Assembly (NCBI GenBank): GCA_015206805.1 | Contig: JADEZP010000008.1 | Coordinates: forward strand, 1 to 39,475 | Length of the DNA stretch: 39,475 nt | Origin: Quinella sp. 1Q7 | GTDB lineage: Bacteria; Bacillota; Negativicutes; Selenomonadales; Selenomonadaceae | Direction of reading: 5' to 3' | In this document: positions 27,531 to 35,982 of the stretch, in pieces | Position numbering within the stretch: the first letter of the stretch is position 1 | Layout of the letters: every line of letters starts with the position of its first letter | Made by a program: the position numbers and the translations under genes | The notes under the pieces: generated by a model | Databases searched by the model: none | What the model saw: the letters and a program-made list of their open reading frames with translations, nothing else | What the model was told of the DNA's origin: nothing

Positions 27531-27725
27531 TCACGGATTGCGGTAATTTTTTTGCGCAGTGTAATTGTTTGTTGCGACAGACGTGTATAAGTCGAAATTC
27601 GGTTGTTGCGTCGAAAGAGCCTGTTCAAAAGCGACAATGGCGACGGAAAGATTTGTGCCGCCGCGCACGCCGTCAAGCTGTTCGTCGCTTAGCAATTCGC
27701 CGTCGAATTTTTTTGTGTCGGTCAT
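27531..27725 (-). CDS. Small peptide with double-glycine-type leader (candidate RiPP/bacteriocin-like precursor)
   Basis: MTDTKKFDGELLSDEQLDGVRGG|TNLSVAIVAFEQALSTQQPNFDLYTSVATNNYTAQKNYRNP; GGGAGG RBS; 22 nt downstream of the condensation gene. Confidence 0.7.
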   Translation of the reverse strand: MTDTKKFDGELLSDEQLDGVRGGTNLSVAIVAFEQALSTQQPNFDLYTSVATNNYTAQKNYRNP

Positions 27726-27747
27726 TGCAATCAGCCTCCCGAAAATT

Positions 27748-29007
27748 TCAGCCGAGGATTTGGGCAGTGTGCGTCGCCGGATTTTGCATGACGCGGACAA
27801 TTTCGTCGAGCGTCGCGGCAAAATTTTTCATTTCGGCTTCGGAATAGCGGCTTGCGTCGTAATCGAGGTAGAGCGAATATCTGCCCGTGTCTTCGATGTT
27901 AATTTCAACGTCGAGCGCGTTTTCCACGGCGGAAATTTCATTCGGCGGCAGGTAAACAATCTCAACGGGCGTGTCGCAGAAAATAAATTCGTTGTTGATA
28001 TTTTTCTGGAAGATGAAGCTGACGCAGTCGTCTTCGAGCCCGTCGTTATAAACAATGTCCAAGCTCTTGCGATACTTCGTGCCGATATGAATCTGACCTT
28101 CGAGCTTGTCGACGAATTCGCCGATAAACATATCTTGAGTAAAATCCCACGCGCAGGGCAGTTGCTCAAGCATCAAGCCCATAAGCCGCCGTTCCTTCAT
28201 GTTGGTGCGACCGTTGTTGACGCGGCTCATGACGACATCTTTGTTGCCGGTGATTTTCGCCAGTGTGAGCATCGTCGCGCCGAGGAAGAAATTATTTTCG
28301 TTGACGTGTGTATTGCGGAAGAATTCGTTGAAAATATTTTTGAACGTATAATCGACGTTGCCTTTAGTCCACGCCGCGACGCCTTGCACATTGACGGGCG
28401 GCAGGTGCCTGCTTTTGTCGAAGTGCGACAACATCTTGCGCCAATACGTGTGACCTTCGGCAAGGACTTCGGGCGGAATGTTCGCCTCCTCCTCAACGTA
28501 AGCCGCATAGCTCGGTGCGGACTGTTGACGTTTGCGCCCGCGATACACCGCGTCAATTTCGCGCCAAAGCAGGTACGACGCCGCCACGCCGTCCATAACC
28601 GCATGATAGAAGTCGCCGAACATATATTTTGCTGTCGGCGTTTGGAACAGGTAAATTCGCCACAACGGCTTGTTGATGATTCGATACGGCTCGCGCAACT
28701 TGTCGACGCGCTTATCAAATTCCTCGTCGCTGATGTGTTCGACTTGCACGGGCTGAATTTCCCCGTCGAAAATTTGGCACAAGTCGCTTGTTTCTGGGTG
28801 GAACAGGAAGCGGCAACGGAATATGTCGTGCGAATTCAGGACAACGTTAATCGCGGCGGCAAGGCGATTCATATCGATTGCGTGCGACATCTTGAACAAA
28901 GCACCGATATTCATCATGGTGGATTTTGCCTTGTTGAAGTGCGTATCGACGAGCCAACGCTGAACTGGGCGCAACGGGTAAAATTTTTTTGTCGAGAAGC
29001 CTTCCAT
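27748..29007 (-). CDS. Stand-alone condensation (C) domain protein
   Basis: FYPLRPVQRWLVD start, YHAVMDGVAASYLLWREI (HxxxDG active-site motif), R(V)NNGR region; GGAGGA RBS. Confidence 0.85.
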   Translation of the reverse strand: MEGFSTKKFYPLRPVQRWLVDTHFNKAKSTMMNIGALFKMSHAIDMNRLAAAINVVLNSHDIFRCRFLFHPETSDLCQIFDGEIQPVQVEHISDEEFDKRVDKLREPYRIINKPLWRIYLFQTPTAKYMFGDFYHAVMDGVAASYLLWREIDAVYRGRKRQQSAPSYAAYVEEEANIPPEVLAEGHTYWRKMLSHFDKSRHLPPVNVQGVAAWTKGNVDYTFKNIFNEFFRNTHVNENNFFLGATMLTLAKITGNKDVVMSRVNNGRTNMKERRLMGLMLEQLPCAWDFTQDMFIGEFVDKLEGQIHIGTKYRKSLDIVYNDGLEDDCVSFIFQKNINNEFIFCDTPVEIVYLPPNEISAVENALDVEINIEDTGRYSLYLDYDASRYSEAEMKNFAATLDEIVRVMQNPATHTAQILG

Positions 29008-29019
29008 AAAAATTCCTCC

Positions 29020-29133
29020 TTACACGACGACAAATTTGTTTTCGTCGCCGCGAATCATATAAAATTTTTTGCGGACGTTATCGGGCAGATTGAACGGCGT
29101 ATCATGAATTATACGTTTGTCGCCGAAAATTTC
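29020..29133 (-). pseudogene. Relic of a second MATE/RsbW-like gene 3' end
   Basis: TPFNLPDNVRKKFYMIRGDENKFVVV* parallels APFNPADKLNPLDNVREKNYMISGDENKFVVVV* at the MATE C-terminus. Confidence 0.75.
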
Positions 29134-30783
29134 TTACACGACGACGACAAATTTATTTTCGTCGCCGCTTATCATGTAATTTTTTTCGCGAACGTTATCA
29201 AGCGGATTGAGCTTGTCGGCGGGATTGAACGGCGCGGCATTTTCGCGGAATATGACGGTCGCAAAGTCGCCTTGCGGAATTATCGTGACCTCCAGCCGGA
29301 AATCTTCTGCGCGGGCGGCGTGGACGTTGAAGACCTCCGCGACGAGCTGCCGCAAAAAAATTTTCTTGTCGTCGGGCAGTTGGAGCGTCGATAAAAATTT
29401 TTCCAGCGCGTCAGTCAGTGCAGGTAAGTTTTCGGGCGCGGGAGTTGTGTCGAACGAAAATTGCCGCGAAAATTTCTGCGCGTCGATAAGCAGTAAGCCC
29501 GACTCGTTGCGCGTCAAAAGTCGCGTCACAATCAGCGCGACGATAAACGACACTCCGACGCCCGCCCACATGAAATGCACGCCGAATTCTCCCGCGAACA
29601 TGCCCGCGCTCGGCAAAATCAGCAACAGCAAAAATTTTATCGCCGCGCCGAAATTCAGCCGCTCAATGTAAATGTAGTAGTTGCTCAACATCAGCGTCAC
29701 GCCCAAAAAAATCGTGAACGGCATAAAAATTCTCACGGCGCGCACGCATTCGGCATAGAATTTGTCAGCCGACTCCACGCCGAAAAGTCCCGGCAACAGC
29801 TCCGCGAATACGAAGCTGAACAAAATCAGCACGATTGTCACGGCGACCGTCGAAGATATTCCGAGGCGCATTGTCTTCGCGACGCTGTGAAGTGCGCCTT
29901 CCGCGTGATATTGACAGACCATCGGTTGCAGGCAGTCGACAATGCCCGTGTATATCGTGACCAAAAGCGTGAACATGTTGACAATTACCGTGACGATTAT
30001 CAAGTGGTGCTCGTCGAAGCGCGACAGAACATACGCCGAAAAAATCAGCGGCAACAGCGCAAGGCACAGCGTGTCGACCGAGTGATACCAGCTGTAAAAA
30101 ATTCCGCGCCACAGTTCGCCGCCGTGCCAATAGCGCATGAAACGCAGCTGACAATTTTTCGAGAACAGATACGGCACGTGATACAGGAAGCTGACCAAGT
30201 TGCCGACCGTCGTTGCAATGCCGATACCGATAACGCCGATATAATGTCCCAGCACGACGTCAAGCACGACGTTGACGACGAACATTGCGATTGACGCTTG
30301 CACGCAGATATTTTCTTCGCCCTCCGCAACGTAAATCGTGTAGAAGTAAATGTTCAGCATACACGGCAGGGCGACGAACATCAGCCCGCGATAGTATTCG
30401 TCGGCGTAAGTCAGCAGGTGCGGAGAAATTTCCCACAGCGATAAAATTTCTTCTCGGCAGGCAATGAGCACGACGGTTATCAGCACGCCCGTCACGACCG
30501 CGACTTCCGCGCCCAAGCTGAAAAGTTCGTTCGCCTTGAGTTGATCGTTGTGACCTTTGGCGTAGGAAAACATCATTGCCAAGCCGTCGGCGACCATGTA
30601 GCTCAAGAAAACTATCAGCGTCATTATCGGCGCGACGAGCGTCATTGCCTCGACCGCCGCCTTGCCGACGAATTGTCCCGCGACGATATTGTCCGTCAAA
30701 GTCAGCACGTAGGAAATTGACATTGACGCAATCGACGCCACGAATACCGAGCGGAAACGTTCGCTTATAACCGTCTTCGTCAT
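29134..30783 (-). CDS. MATE family transporter with C-terminal RsbW/HATPase-like domain
   Basis: SISYVLTLTDNIVAGQFVGKAAVEAMTLVAPI typical of MATE; C-terminal LPDDKKIFLRQLVAEVFNVHAARAEDFRLEVTIIPQGDFATVIFRENAAPFNP like an anti-sigma/HATPase fold; ATG at 30783. Confidence 0.8.
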   Translation of the reverse strand: MTKTVISERFRSVFVASIASMSISYVLTLTDNIVAGQFVGKAAVEAMTLVAPIMTLIVFLSYMVADGLAMMFSYAKGHNDQLKANELFSLGAEVAVVTGVLITVVLIACREEILSLWEISPHLLTYADEYYRGLMFVALPCMLNIYFYTIYVAEGEENICVQASIAMFVVNVVLDVVLGHYIGVIGIGIATTVGNLVSFLYHVPYLFSKNCQLRFMRYWHGGELWRGIFYSWYHSVDTLCLALLPLIFSAYVLSRFDEHHLIIVTVIVNMFTLLVTIYTGIVDCLQPMVCQYHAEGALHSVAKTMRLGISSTVAVTIVLILFSFVFAELLPGLFGVESADKFYAECVRAVRIFMPFTIFLGVTLMLSNYYIYIERLNFGAAIKFLLLLILPSAGMFAGEFGVHFMWAGVGVSFIVALIVTRLLTRNESGLLLIDAQKFSRQFSFDTTPAPENLPALTDALEKFLSTLQLPDDKKIFLRQLVAEVFNVHAARAEDFRLEVTIIPQGDFATVIFRENAAPFNPADKLNPLDNVREKNYMISGDENKFVVVV

Positions 30784-30936
30784 GAAGCCCTCCGAAAATT
30801 TTTTGTGCCGCAGTTCAATCGCGATTATCGCAAAAAAAAATACGTCCTGCAACGTGCGGCGAAAAATTTTTTCCCCGCGCAGGATATTCGGCGTCGCGAG
30901 CGTGATATAATTCGCGCGAAAGGAGCTGAAAATTTT

Positions 30937-31497
30937 ATGCGACTGATTGTCGGAATGACGGGCGCAAGCGGCGTTGTAATTGCCGTGGAACTTTTGCGGC
31001 GGCTCAAAACGCTTGACGCGGTGGAGACGCATTTAATCATCACGCAGGGCGCGGAACTGACAATTCGCGACGAAACGAACTTCGACCTGTTCGAGATACG
31101 CCGCCTTGCCGATTGCGTTTACGACGTGAATCAAATGGACGCGTCGATTGCAAGCGGAAGTTTCCTTGTCGACGGGATGATTGTCGTGCCGTGCACAATG
31201 AAAACACTTGCGGGCATTGCGGCGGGCTACTGCGAAAATCTTTTACTGCGGGCGGCGGACGTCTGCTTGAAGGAAAATCGCAAACTGTTGCTCGTGCCGC
31301 GCGAAATGCCCTTCAGCCGAATTCACCTGCGCAACATGAAAGAACTTGCCGACTGCGGCGCGATAATTATGCCGCCCGTGATGACGTTCTACAACACGCC
31401 CAAGACACTCGACGCGCAGATAAATCACATCGTCAACAAAATTTTGCGGCTGTTCAATCTGCCCGACGACCTGCGCGAATGGAAGTCGCCGTGTTGA
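30937..31497 (+). CDS. ubiX: UbiX/Pad1-type flavin prenyltransferase
   Basis: MRLIVGMTGASGVVIAVELLRRL, VVPCTMKTLAGIAAGYCENLLLRAADVCLKENRKLLLVPREMPFSRIHLRNM. Confidence 0.9.
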   Translation: MRLIVGMTGASGVVIAVELLRRLKTLDAVETHLIITQGAELTIRDETNFDLFEIRRLADCVYDVNQMDASIASGSFLVDGMIVVPCTMKTLAGIAAGYCENLLLRAADVCLKENRKLLLVPREMPFSRIHLRNMKELADCGAIIMPPVMTFYNTPKTLDAQINHIVNKILRLFNLPDDLREWKSPC

Positions 31498-31548
31498 CGG
31501 TGCGCGGTGCGTTGATTGCAACGTTTTAATTCAATTTGGTATGATGAA

Positions 31549-31597
31549 CCTACTTTCTTTCGGCGGCGGACACAGGGCGCGCGTCCATGCGCGCCCC
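31549..31597. repeat. Interspersed multi-hairpin intergenic element, copy D (truncated, inverted)
   Basis: Reverse complement: GGGGCGCGCATGGACGCGCGCCCTGTGTCCGCCGCCGAAAGAAAGTAGG; retains hairpin 1 and the right arm of hairpin 3. Confidence 0.8.
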
Positions 31598-31626
31598 TTA
31601 ACCGTATCGCTTTACCGACACAAACT

Positions 31627-31659
31627 AAGCCGCAAGGTTTGCGCGCCCCTGCGGCTTTT
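31627..31659 (+). terminator. Putative terminator after ubiX
   Basis: AAGCCGCA-aggtttgcgcgcccc-TGCGGCTT followed by TT. Confidence 0.5.
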
Positions 31660-31684
31660 CGATTGCGTGTGGAAAAAAATTTTT

Positions 31685-32230
31685 TTACAGCAACTTTTCG
31701 ATGTCGGCGGCGATTGATTTGGGCGTCGTCGTCGGCTCGAAGCGCGCAACAACATTTCCGTCGCGGTCAATCAAAAATTTCGTGAAGTTCCATTTGATGC
31801 CGTCGCCTTCCAGATATTCGGGGAAGTTCGTTTGCAGGGCGTCAAGCAACGGTTTGGCGACTGGGTGATTCATGTCGAAGCCCGCGAATTTTTTTTGCGC
31901 CGTGAGATACTTGAACAGCGGCTGGGCAGTTTCGCCGCGCACGTCGCCTTTCGCGAAGATGGTAAACGTCACGCCGTAATTGAACTTGCAAAATTGCTGA
32001 ACTTCGTCGTTGGAGCCGGGCTCTTGACCCGCGAACTGATTGCAGGGGAAGCCGAGAATTTCCAAGCCGCGATCTTTGTAGGCGTCGTAAAGTTCCTGCA
32101 GTTCCTTGAATTGCGGGGTGAAGCCGCATTTACTGGCGGTATTGACGATAAGCAACACCTTGCCGCGATAATCGGCAAGCGATTTGTCCGCGCCGCCCTT
32201 AGTTTTAGCCGTGAAGTCGTAAACGCTCAT
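31685..32230 (-). CDS. Glutathione peroxidase family (Cys-type)
   Basis: [58 protein letters not shown]. Confidence 0.95.
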   Translation of the reverse strand: MSVYDFTAKTKGGADKSLADYRGKVLLIVNTASKCGFTPQFKELQELYDAYKDRGLEILGFPCNQFAGQEPGSNDEVQQFCKFNYGVTFTIFAKGDVRGETAQPLFKYLTAQKKFAGFDMNHPVAKPLLDALQTNFPEYLEGDGIKWNFTKFLIDRDGNVVARFEPTTTPKSIAADIEKLL

Positions 32231-32242
32231 TGAAAGTCCTCC

Positions 32243-32476
32243 TCAAGCCGTGGCAAGCAGTTCGTCGATTTTGCGCTTGTCGAAGCCGAGCACGTAGTTG
32301 ACGCCGTCGATTGTCGTAACGGGAACGGTCAAGTCGCCCGAAATTTTCAAGCACTCGTTGCGCGCCGATTCGCTCTCCTCAATGTCGCAGGTCTGATATT
32401 CGACGCCGCGTGCCTGCAAATATTTTTTGACCTTGTCGCACCACGGGCAACCCTCGAACGAATAAACTTTAACCAT
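32243..32476 (-). CDS. Glutaredoxin (A)
   Basis: MVKVYSFEGCPWCDKVKKYL...TVPVTTIDGVNYVLGFDKRKIDELLATA. Confidence 0.9.
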   Translation of the reverse strand: MVKVYSFEGCPWCDKVKKYLQARGVEYQTCDIEESESARNECLKISGDLTVPVTTIDGVNYVLGFDKRKIDELLATA

Positions 32477-32490
32477 AAAAAAATTCCTCC

Positions 32491-32669
32491 TTACAAACAC
32501 AACAGCTCGTCCAACGCCGCTTTGTCGAAGTCGATAACGTAATGTTCGTTGTCAATCGTCGTAACGGGCGGCACGGACGGCGATACGTCCTTACAAACAC
32601 AACAGCTCGTCCAACGCCGCTTTGTCGAAGTCGATAACGTAATGTTCGTTGTCAATCGTCGTAACGGGC
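32491..32669 (-). repeat. 100-bp-period direct repeat: exact copy of glutaredoxin B 3' end
   Basis: 32491-32569 and 32591-32669 are identical (79 bp), separated by a short spacer. Confidence 0.97.
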
Positions 32670-32824
32670 ACCGCCCAATCCATGCCCGTGAGCTTTTTGC
32701 AAGCGGCGCGGGCGGCAGGGTCAACCTCAATGTCAAGCTCCTCGAACTCGACATCTTTGGACTTAAGATATTTTTTGACTTTGGCGCACCACGGACAGCT
32801 TTGGATTGTGTAGACTTTGACCAT
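32591..32824 (-). CDS. Glutaredoxin (B)
   Basis: MVKVYTIQSCPWCAKVKKYL...AVPVTTIDNEHYVIDFDKAALDELLCL. Confidence 0.9.
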   Translation of the reverse strand: MVKVYTIQSCPWCAKVKKYLKSKDVEFEELDIEVDPAARAACKKLTGMDWAVPVTTIDNEHYVIDFDKAALDELLCL

Positions 32825-32850
32825 AAGAAAATTCCTCCCATAAAAAATTT

Positions 32851-33756
32851 TCACGGCGTGAACTTTTGGGGCATGAACATCCGCTTGAACAGGTCGATGA
32901 AATTTTTCGCGGCGGTCGACAGTCGCAAATTCCTGCGCCACGCAACAACGGTATGTGTCGTCATTTCCGGGTCGACAATTCGCTTATAGACAAGGTCGCC
33001 GTCCGTAAGCAGCCGCTTGCTCGACACGGGTATCATTGCCGCGCCCAAGTTCATTTTGACCATAAGCAAATCTTGAACGACGCTGTCCGACACGCAGATA
33101 ATTTTCGGGTCGAAGCCGAGATTTTCGCAGGCGGCAATGAAATTCGACTTCCACCGCAGCGGAATAATCAGCGATTGCCCGCGCAGTTCTTCCAGCCGAA
33201 TTGTTTCGGGATTCGCGCCGCAGACGTTCTTTGCGTTCATGACCATGACGAGCGGCTCATTGGGCAGGACGAGCAGTTCGTAAGCGAGATTGTCGACTTG
33301 CGTCCGCGTGATTGCGATTTCAATCAGGCGGCTGTCGAGCAACTCCAAAATTCGCGCGCCTTCCGATTCCCAAATTTCAAACGTCACGTCGGGATACATC
33401 TTGCGGAATTCGCTGATAAGGTCGGGCAGAATCATTGCGCCGCTGGTCGTGATTGTGCCGATTCGAATTGAACCCTTAGTGCCCGAGCCGATTTCGGATA
33501 TTTCGCGAACTGCACCGTCCACCATGCCCAAAATGCTTTCGACGCGGCTGTAAAGGACTTGACCCGCCTCCGTGAGCCGAATTCGACGCGAGCCGCGCTC
33601 AAAAAGTTTCGCGTTCAAATTTTCCTCAAGATGTTTCATTTGCCGACTAAGTGCCGGTTGCGCGATGCCGAGCCGTTGCGCCGCGTGACTGATGTTGCCC
33701 TCCTCGACAATGGCAAAAAACGCGCGCATGTCTTTAATGCCGATAGTTTGTGTCAT
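32851..33756 (-). CDS. LysR family transcriptional regulator
   Basis: N-terminal HTH MRAFFAIVEEGNISHAAQRLGIAQPALSRQMKHLEENLNAKLFERGSRRIRLTEAG. Confidence 0.95.
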   Translation of the reverse strand: MTQTIGIKDMRAFFAIVEEGNISHAAQRLGIAQPALSRQMKHLEENLNAKLFERGSRRIRLTEAGQVLYSRVESILGMVDGAVREISEIGSGTKGSIRIGTITTSGAMILPDLISEFRKMYPDVTFEIWESEGARILELLDSRLIEIAITRTQVDNLAYELLVLPNEPLVMVMNAKNVCGANPETIRLEELRGQSLIIPLRWKSNFIAACENLGFDPKIICVSDSVVQDLLMVKMNLGAAMIPVSSKRLLTDGDLVYKRIVDPEMTTHTVVAWRRNLRLSTAAKNFIDLFKRMFMPQKFTP

Positions 33757-33921
33757 TTCGTTAAGTTCCTCTCCATAAGTTTTTGTACTGCCGGCAAATC
33801 AAAAGTTGCGACAATTATAACACAAGGCGACACTTTACGATATACTTGCGCGACAAATTTGCACGGCGGGCGCAGGATAAAAAACTTCGCGGTCGAAATT
33901 TGCGGCGGGAGGCGATTTGAC

Positions 33922-34578
33922 ATGCTGAAAAAATTTTTTGCGGCGACGTTCGTACTGCTGATGATGTCGGCGAATTGTTTTGCGATGAATTTTTCGCAAC
34001 CCGTCAATATCGGCGCGGTGTCGACGGCGGGCAACGAAGACGCTGTTACAATCAACGGCGCGACGAAAATTGACGCGACGACCAATGCTCGCGGCAACTA
34101 CGTCACGGGCACTGCGACCTTCGGCGGGCTGTATCTGCACTTCGACGGCGCGGCACTTGCCGAAAAACTTCGCGGCGCGACAGAATCAACCGACTTTGCG
34201 GCGATTTACGATTCGGTCAGTTTCTTCGGCGGCAACGACGTTAAAAATTCCGTGCCGTATTACGTCTTTGAGGGCTCGACGGGGATTTTCCGCATTGACA
34301 ACGACGCGGGGCTTGAGCTGTACTTGCTTACGACGGAGACGGGCGGCGGCGGCTCAATGTCGGTTATCGGCTTGCGCGGCGGCAAATGGGTCAAATACTT
34401 CACGACGAGCGACGCACGCAAAACTTACGGCATCGACTACAATTTTCATCTGACGAACTTGTACACGGCGGGCGACGAAATTATTTTCACGTATCAGCTT
34501 GAGCAGGCGGACACTTACCGCGAACTGCATTATCGTTGGGATTCGGCGGCGCAGTGGTTCAGCGTGGCGGCAATGTGA
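33922..34578 (+). CDS. Secreted protein of unknown function
   Basis: MLKKFFAATFVLLMMSANCFA signal peptide with GGGAGG RBS; no recognised domain; ATG at 33922. Confidence 0.7.
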   Translation: MLKKFFAATFVLLMMSANCFAMNFSQPVNIGAVSTAGNEDAVTINGATKIDATTNARGNYVTGTATFGGLYLHFDGAALAEKLRGATESTDFAAIYDSVSFFGGNDVKNSVPYYVFEGSTGIFRIDNDAGLELYLLTTETGGGGSMSVIGLRGGKWVKYFTTSDARKTYGIDYNFHLTNLYTAGDEIIFTYQLEQADTYRELHYRWDSAAQWFSVAAM

Positions 34579-34789
34579 CGTCGCGTCCGAACGGGTGTTC
34601 TATTCAATGTTGCGACGACCGTAAGCCGCGGTGTTCCCGACGTTACAACGACTTCAGCGCGTGCGAATTCTGCGTTGACAACGAAAAATCGCTGTGATAA
34701 ACTTTGCGGCGTTAAGCAGGAGCCGACGCTTCTCACCCGCCGACCTTGATTGTGTTGGCGCGGTTGCAAAATTTTCTGACGAGAATCGC

Positions 34790-34818
34790 GGCGGCTTAAT
34801 GTCGCCTTTAATTTTTTT
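34790..34818 (+). promoter_or_regulatory. Attenuator-like hairpin in infC-rpmI-rplT leader
   Basis: GGCGGC-ttaat-GTCGCC followed by TTTAATTTTTTT, 26 nt before the infC start. Confidence 0.6.
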
Positions 34819-34844
34819 CGACGCGCCGCAGGAGGTGTATTTCG

Positions 34845-35441
34845 ATTAGTAGAGACAGTTTGAGAATCAACGATGAGATTCGTATTCGCGAGGTGCGTGT
34901 TACCGACGCGAACGGCGAACAGCTCGGCGTCATGCTCACGCGCGACGCGCTCCGACTTGCCGAGGAAAAGCACCTTGATTTGGTCGAGGTCGCGCCAAAA
35001 GCTCGCCCGCCCGTTTGCCGAATCATGGACTTCGGCAAATATCGTTACGAACAGCAGAAGCGCGAAAAAGAGGTCCGCAAGAAGCAGAAGATCATCACGA
35101 TTAAGGAAGTCAAGCTCCGCCCCAACATTGAACAGCACGACTTTGAAGTCAAACTCAAAAACGCGCAACGTTTCATCGAAGAGGGCAACAAAGTCAAAGT
35201 TACCATTATGTTTCGCGGACGTGAACTGTCGCATCCGGAATTGGGCGGCGAGGTTTTGACCAAGCTTGCCGAGGCACTCAAAGATGTCGTGGCTGTCGAG
35301 CGTGCCGCCAAACTTGAGGGCAAGAATATGACTATGATTCTCTCTCCTAAGGCACAAAAGGCGCAAAAGACTAAGAAAACCACATCGACAAAAGGAGGGG
35401 ACACAAGTGCCCAAAATCAAGACGCACCGCGCAGCAGCTAA
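34845..35441 (+). CDS. infC: Translation initiation factor IF-3 (probable AUU start)
   Basis: GGAGG RBS, then ATT AGT AGA GAC AGT TTG AGA ATC AAC GAT = (M)[33 protein letters not shown] track begins at TTG 34860. Confidence 0.93.
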   Translation: MSRDSLRINDEIRIREVRVTDANGEQLGVMLTRDALRLAEEKHLDLVEVAPKARPPVCRIMDFGKYRYEQQKREKEVRKKQKIITIKEVKLRPNIEQHDFEVKLKNAQRFIEEGNKVKVTIMFRGRELSHPELGGEVLTKLAEALKDVVAVERAAKLEGKNMTMILSPKAQKAQKTKKTTSTKGGDTSAQNQDAPRSS

Positions 35442-35604
35442 ACGTTTCCATGTGACGGGCAGCGGCGAATTCAAACGCAACAAAGCTTACAAGAGCCACA
35501 TCTTGGAAAAGAAGACCCGCAAACGCAAGAGAAATCTCCGCAAGGCGACGCTTGCTTCGGCGGCAGACCGCGCACGCGTGAAGAGAATGCTTCCTTACGC
35601 TTAA
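35407..35604 (+). CDS. rpmI: Ribosomal protein bL35 (GTG start)
   Basis: [46 protein letters not shown]. Confidence 0.96.
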   Translation: MPKIKTHRAAAKRFHVTGSGEFKRNKAYKSHILEKKTRKRKRNLRKATLASAADRARVKRMLPYA

Positions 35605-35628
35605 TTCAATCGAACGGAGGAGATTATC

Positions 35629-35982
35629 TTGCCCAGAGTAAAAACCGGCGTCACTGCTCACAGACGCCATAAAAAAATTCTCAAGCTCGCCAAAGGTTAT
35701 CGCGGCGCGCGGAGTAAACAGTTCAAAAAAGCCAACGAATCAATCATGAAAGCCGGGCAGTACGCCCACCGTGACCGTCGCGTCAAAAAGCGCGAATTCC
35801 GCAAGCTGTGGATCGCCCGTATCAATGCGGCGGCGCGTATCAACGGCATTTCCTACAGCAAACTTATCTGCGGGCTCACCAAGGCGGGTGTCGCCGTCGA
35901 CCGCAAAATGATGGCTGAACTTGCCGTCAACGACGCGGCGGCCTTCGCAAAGCTCGTCGACGTTGCCAAGGAAAATATCTGA
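35629..35982 (+). CDS. rplT: Ribosomal protein bL20 (TTG start)
   Basis: [70 protein letters not shown]. Confidence 0.97.
   Translation: MPRVKTGVTAHRRHKKILKLAKGYRGARSKQFKKANESIMKAGQYAHRDRRVKKREFRKLWIARINAAARINGISYSKLICGLTKAGVAVDRKMMAELAVNDAAAFAKLVDVAKENI

Noticed and set aside
27565-29394. 609-aa plus-strand ORF
   Set aside because: Runs antisense through the condensation gene and MATE 3' end; the minus-strand reading has RBSs, family motifs and operon logic, so this is a shadow ORF.
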